The position numbers and the translations under genes are program-made. Under the pieces are notes generated by a model. The model was not told the origin of the DNA and made no database searches. It saw nothing but the letters and a program-made list of their open reading frames with translations. From SAR116 cluster bacterium (lineage in GTDB: Bacteria; Pseudomonadota; Alphaproteobacteria; Puniceispirillales; Puniceispirillaceae), in the NCBI GenBank assembly GCA_004212735.1, contig SHBD01000008.1:36591-100590 (forward strand): a stretch of 64,000 nucleotides of DNA. Direction: 5' to 3'. Shown in pieces: positions 60,900 through 64,000 of the stretch (positions are counted from its first letter, which is position 1; each line of letters begins with the position of its first letter).

Positions 60900-61727
60900 T
60901 TAGTTCGGCGCCAGCTGTGGGCGGGCAGGATGGATGACAAAAAGCGCATCACCCGCCATGATGCGGTTGGCCATTTCGGTAAAGCCGCCCTTGTCATTAT
61001 GCATGACGAGACCGGGAAGAATGGCACCCGGCCCCTCGACGCCGCGGCGCACCTGGATGATCACCCGGCCTGCCGGGCTGGCGTGACGTGGCCAAAGTGG
61101 AAAAATCAGCGTTTCTCCCGCACCATGTGTCTCAAATAGAGTGATCAGTTCTGCCGCGCGATCAGCGCGACAGATGAAGCTTATCCTGGCGCGTGGCTTT
61201 GCCGCCCAGATCGCCGCTTTAACCCAATCCTCGAGGCTTGTATCCTCACCCATGTGAGCCAGTGCACGCGCCCGGTTGCGGGGCCGCGTGCCCCGCACAT
61301 CATGATAGGGCGGGTTGCTGACAACATGATCAAAGCTGGCCGCCAGCACTGCCGGCATAGCAGTTACATCGCCCTTGATCAGCCTGATCCGGCTGGCAAA
61401 CCCATTGTCGGTGATGTTGATGTCGGCAAGCTCTGCGATATCGGTGTCTTTTTCAACAGCGGTGATCTGCACACCCGTAAGGCGGTGGGCGATGCACAAT
61501 GCTATCCCGCCAACGCCGGCACCCATGTCGAGAATGCGGCCATTATCCGTACTTACCGACGCCGCCAACAACACCGCATCGGTGCCGACACGATACCCGT
61601 CAACCGGTTGAGTGATCCGCACAGCCTCCTTGAGCAGGTGGTCATGCGTCACATGCATCATCTCAAGATCGTTGTTGTCGCCTGTGCCGCCGCCATCATT
61701 GCCGGGGGGGGATTTGTCAGTCGTCAT
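60900..61727 (-). CDS. tRNA1(Val) A37 N6-methyltransferase-like protein
   Basis: The 275-residue protein has a SAM-binding Rossmann core (ILDMGAGVGGIALCIAHRL) and NPPYHD, the motif of N6-adenine methyltransferases of the TrmN6 (YfiC) type. The N-terminal part HLLKEAVRITQPVDGYRVGTDAVLL is also characteristic of the group. The start at 61727 overlaps the end of the DUF2007 gene by 11 bases and has GAGGA seven bases upstream. The substrate is probably a tRNA adenine, but rRNA cannot be excluded. Confidence 0.85.
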   Translation of the reverse strand: MTTDKSPPGNDGGGTGDNNDLEMMHVTHDHLLKEAVRITQPVDGYRVGTDAVLLAASVSTDNGRILDMGAGVGGIALCIAHRLTGVQITAVEKDTDIAELADINITDNGFASRIRLIKGDVTAMPAVLAASFDHVVSNPPYHDVRGTRPRNRARALAHMGEDTSLEDWVKAAIWAAKPRARISFICRADRAAELITLFETHGAGETLIFPLWPRHASPAGRVIIQVRRGVEGPGAILPGLVMHNDKGGFTEMANRIMAGDALFVIHPARPQLAPN

Positions 61728-61932
61728 AGAGTTCCTCTGCCTGTTCCAGCACGCGCCGTGCCGCGCCTTCCCATGCGTCATTCACCACCAGACGGCGGGG
61801 AAATGCCCCAATGCCGGCCTCGAGAGCCGAAATATTGCCATCAAACACCTCAGCATGGATGCCTGCATCGCGCAGCAACGCCTGCAGGAATGATAGCCTG
61901 ACGGTGTTGGTCGTGCGAATGATGGTTACCAT
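61717..61932 (-). CDS. DUF2007-type small protein
   Basis: The 71-residue product starts MVTIIRTTNTVRLSFLQALLRDAGI and ends in an acidic stretch (EQAEELYDD). The pattern of residues, with an FLQALLRDAGIHAEVFD core and an RLVVNDAWEGAARRVL helix, fits DUF2007, described as putative signal-transducing. AAGG five bases before the ATG supports the start at 61932. The frame is open to 62001. Overlap with the methyltransferase gene indicates coupled expression. Confidence 0.8.
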   Translation of the reverse strand: MVTIIRTTNTVRLSFLQALLRDAGIHAEVFDGNISALEAGIGAFPRRLVVNDAWEGAARRVLEQAEELYDD

Positions 61933-62127
61933 TGGCCTTATTTTATGCGCCAAAAGAGAAAAATAGCCAAGGGTTGCGACAAAAAAACCGCGCCGTGACA
62001 CAGAAATTTCCCGTTTTGACTTGCACGGGAGGGGGCTGGCTCGCTACATGGATGAAAGAGGCGGTGCTATGCCGTCAATCTCGTTTGCGCGGAAGCAGGA
62101 TACTGCGCTGAAAGAGGCAATGGCCCG

Positions 62128-63177
62128 ATGACAGCCATCCACACCGACAATCCGGGCGAAAAGCCCTCGCTCCAGCCTCTGTTGGACATGCTTGCCGACC
62201 AGATGCGGGAGGTAAACAGCACCATCATCGCCCGCATGCACAGCGACGTGCCGCTGATTGCCGAGCTTGGCGGGCATTTGATCGCCGCTGGTGGCAAGCG
62301 AATGCGACCATTGATGACCCTCGCCGGTGCGGCATTGGTTGGTGCTGACGGCGACGGACGCAATAGAGCTATCAAGCTGGCCACAGCCGTGGAATTCATC
62401 CATTCGGCAACATTGCTCCATGATGACGTGATCGATGAGTCAAATCTACGGCGGGGCCATGATACGGCAAACGCCCTGTGGGGCAATGAGGCATCGGTCC
62501 TGGTTGGCGATTTCCTGTTTGCCAGATCCTTTGAGCTGATGGTCGAAACCGGCAATATCAATGTGCTTGGCCGACTGTCGAATGCCGCTGCCCGAATCAC
62601 CGAGGGCGAGATCAAACAGATGGCAATCACCGGCGCGCCCGACACCGGGATGGATGCCTATTTGGATGTAATTACCGGCAAGACAGCGATCCTGTTTGCC
62701 GCAGCAGCCGCAGCCGGCGCCGAGGTCGGCGGCGGCAACAGCGAAGATATTGCGGCGATGCATGAATATGGCATGCAGCTGGGACTTGCCTTTCAGATCA
62801 TGGATGACGCGCTGGATTACGCCGCCGACGCGGCTGACATGGGCAAGAACACCGGCGATGATTTTGCCGACCAGAAAATCACCATGCCGACAATCATCGC
62901 CTGGCAACAGGGTGACGCCGAAGAGCGCGCCTTTTGGCAGCGCACACTTGGCAAGGCCGAATTTGCCGAGGGCGATCTGACGACAGCGCAGACCTTGCTG
63001 GCAAAGCATGACGCCATTACCCTGTCGCTGGCAGCAGCGCGCGACTACGCCAAACAGGCAAGTGACGGGGTTCTGGCGCATTGTGCCAAGAGAGGCGCGG
63101 GTGGTCAGGATGCCAGCACGATGATTGGCAGAGCCTTGGCCGATGCGGCGATTTTTGCCGCCGCGCGCAGCAGCTAG
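62128..63177 (+). CDS. Polyprenyl diphosphate synthase (octaprenyl/decaprenyl type)
   Basis: This enzyme builds the long isoprenoid side chain of ubiquinone. The 349-residue protein has GGKRMRPLMTLAGA, the first Asp-rich motif LLHDDVIDES, and the second Asp-rich region MDDALDYAADAADMGKNTGDDFADQK. Its N-terminal helices fit the IspB/DdsA group. Chain length (C40 to C50) cannot be read from sequence by eye. GAGG about ten bases before the ATG supports the start. The gene diverges from the DUF2007-methyltransferase operon. Confidence 0.93.
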   Translation: MTAIHTDNPGEKPSLQPLLDMLADQMREVNSTIIARMHSDVPLIAELGGHLIAAGGKRMRPLMTLAGAALVGADGDGRNRAIKLATAVEFIHSATLLHDDVIDESNLRRGHDTANALWGNEASVLVGDFLFARSFELMVETGNINVLGRLSNAAARITEGEIKQMAITGAPDTGMDAYLDVITGKTAILFAAAAAAGAEVGGGNSEDIAAMHEYGMQLGLAFQIMDDALDYAADAADMGKNTGDDFADQKITMPTIIAWQQGDAEERAFWQRTLGKAEFAEGDLTTAQTLLAKHDAITLSLAAARDYAKQASDGVLAHCAKRGAGGQDASTMIGRALADAAIFAAARSS

Positions 63178-63326
63178 ACCGACTCTCGCTGACAAAAGCC
63201 GGAACATCACCGGCGATATAGAGTGCCCGGTAAGACACGACTGAATGATTGCCGACAACGCCTCGCATAGCCATGCCATCAATGGCCCTCCCCGATCACA
63301 CATGCAGGATCGCGCGGCCGGGATCG

Positions 63327-63368
63327 CGCATCTGGGGTCACGCATCTGGGATCACGCATCTGGGGTCA
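63327..63368. repeat. 14-bp tandem repeat, three copies
   Basis: CGCATCTGGGGTCA occurs at 63327-63340 and 63355-63368 with the one-base variant CGCATCTGGGATCA between them. It covers the last codons of the lysozyme fragment and its 3' flank. It is too short and too compact for a CRISPR array. Confidence 0.85.
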
Positions 63369-63579
63369 CGCCGCTGGCCAGAATGCCAGCAATCTCAGTT
63401 GACCGCCGGCCAACCTGTTTAGCCCAACAGCTGTGACGGGCCTCGCCCGCAGCCTGCATCCAGTTATCGTCATGGATGGCCGCGCGCATCCGGCGGAAGC
63501 TGGCAAGGCGCGGACCACCAAGATTGAACGCCATCGAGATCAGCGCCATCTGGCGCGCGGGATTATCGGGATGGGGCAT
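63352..63579 (-). CDS. C-terminal lobe of a phage-type (T4-like) lysozyme, truncated
   Basis: The 75-residue product (MPHPDNPARQMALISMAF) matches the C-terminal half of T4-type lysozymes of glycoside hydrolase family 24. Examples are ALISMAFNLGGPRLASFRRM and SCWAKQVGRRSTEIAGIL. The N-terminal half with the catalytic Glu is missing. CGGAG lies eight bases before the ATG at 63579, so the piece may still be translated. A longer open frame starts at 63651. It is most likely a prophage remnant, but a family member with only this lobe cannot be excluded. Confidence 0.65.
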   Translation of the reverse strand: MPHPDNPARQMALISMAFNLGGPRLASFRRMRAAIHDDNWMQAAGEARHSCWAKQVGRRSTEIAGILASGVTPDA

Positions 63580-63618
63580 CGGCGGGACTCCGTTTTGACT
63601 TTCTGTCTTATCTAGGAT

Positions 63619-63764
63619 ATTTCCTATCACCAACAGGGCGGGCTTGTCCATGACCCGAAAGGACAGGCTCTGATCGCTTCACAGGATTGTGAATACGGGC
63701 CTAATGAAGCGGGTTGGTGATAGGAAATTTGCAGATAGGAAATTTATTGTGGTATCTTCCTATC
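63619..63764. promoter_or_regulatory. Cluster of GATAGGAA/TTCCTATC sites
   Basis: A 16-bp perfect inverted repeat ATTTCCTATCACCAAC (63619-63634) and GTTGGTGATAGGAAAT (63713-63728) frames 78 bases. Two further copies of the core lie at 63734-63741 (GATAGGAA) and 63757-63764 (TTCCTATC). The cluster sits between the lysozyme fragment (-) and the gene starting at 63866 (+), where it could be an operator for a repressor or a set of iterons. The regulator is unknown. Confidence 0.6.
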
Positions 63765-63865
63765 GCGCCCGCACCCCAAATGCGTGGAAATGTTTTCAGG
63801 TGGGGATTTTAGTGGGCGCAGATAGAAGATGACAGCGTGAGGCAGGACATGACGGGCAGGACAGG

Positions 63866-64000
63866 ATGAGCGACGACAGACATAGCCAAATTAAGGGCGG
63901 CCAGAGTAAAGACAGCCAAAGTAAAGACGGCCAAAATATAGATGGGGACGGTAGGGGCAGCGACAGGGTGAGGGAGACGCTTGATGCGCCCCGGATGGCC
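63866..64000 (+). CDS. Unidentified protein, N-terminal part (3' end outside window)
   Basis: The ATG at 63866 opens a frame that runs to the end of the window (45 codons). The visible part is polar and repetitive, with GGQSKD, SQSKD and DGQNIDGDG, then RVRETLDAPRMA. Such a low-complexity start is typical of a disordered N-terminus, and no domain is visible. GGACAGG just upstream could serve as ribosome-binding site, though spacing is tight. I cannot name a family. Confidence 0.45.
   Translation, partial: MSDDRHSQIKGGQSKDSQSKDGQNIDGDGRGSDRVRETLDAPRMA

Noticed and set aside
63327..63368. CRISPR-like repeats
   Set aside because: The units are 14 bases and directly adjacent, without spacers or cas genes.

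Overview
The window looks like chromosomal DNA of an alphaproteobacterium. The evidence is gene content and order: ftsZ-lpxC-bamD-recN-ligA, a DUF6476-like gene beside rluD and rpoH, ruvCAB-ybgC-tolQRAB-pal-cpoB-tilS-ftsH-folP-glmM, serC-serA behind a serC-type leader RNA, zapA-6S RNA-ygfA, and CtrA-like TTAA-N7-TTAA boxes. Moderate GC, compact spacing and the mix of families would suit a marine SAR116-like lineage, but that placement is inference. No rRNA, tRNA, CRISPR array, insertion sequence or intact prophage was found.

Layout. 1-6351 (+): the end of ftsZ, a terminator, then envelope and repair genes lpxC, bamD, recN, ligA. 6370-11408 (-): M24 aminopeptidase, prmA, uvrD. 11639-13068 (+): mlaA-mlaC of phospholipid transport, converging on ettA (-). 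15032-18128: two small membrane proteins, rluD and the heat-shock sigma factor rpoH. 18130-20650 is the one accessory patch: a secreted protein of unknown function, two CtrA-like boxes, a strongly folded intergenic element, and three broken genes in a row. 20677-42972 (-) is a 22-kb run in one direction: DUF4164-like gene, zapA, 6S RNA, ygfA, ymdB, yebC, ruvCAB, ybgC, the complete Tol-Pal system with cpoB, tilS, ftsH, folP, glmM, serC, serA, purA. 43313-47889 (+): tkt, gap, efp, suhB. 48102-50432 (+): a MotA/ExbB-like and MotB/OmpA-like pair with long coiled-coil regions, followed by an unknown secreted protein. 51461-53820: ABC exporter (-) and rpmE with its terminator (+). 53850-61932 (-): ppdK, glyS, glyQ, a zinc-ribbon membrane protein, an SppA-like protease, a TrmN6-like methyltransferase and a DUF2007 protein. 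62128-63177 (+): polyprenyl diphosphate synthase. The last 800 bases hold tandem repeats, a truncated phage-type lysozyme gene, a cluster of GATAGGAA/TTCCTATC sites, and the start of an unidentified gene.

Most of the window is core metabolism, envelope maintenance, translation and DNA repair. The parts that known families do not explain well are the 18.2-20.7 kb decay patch with its folded element, the motor-like pair at 48-50.5 kb, and the right edge with the lysozyme fragment and operator-like repeats. Many starts were moved downstream of the longest open frame, on the basis of ribosome-binding sites and family N-termini; each entry says so.
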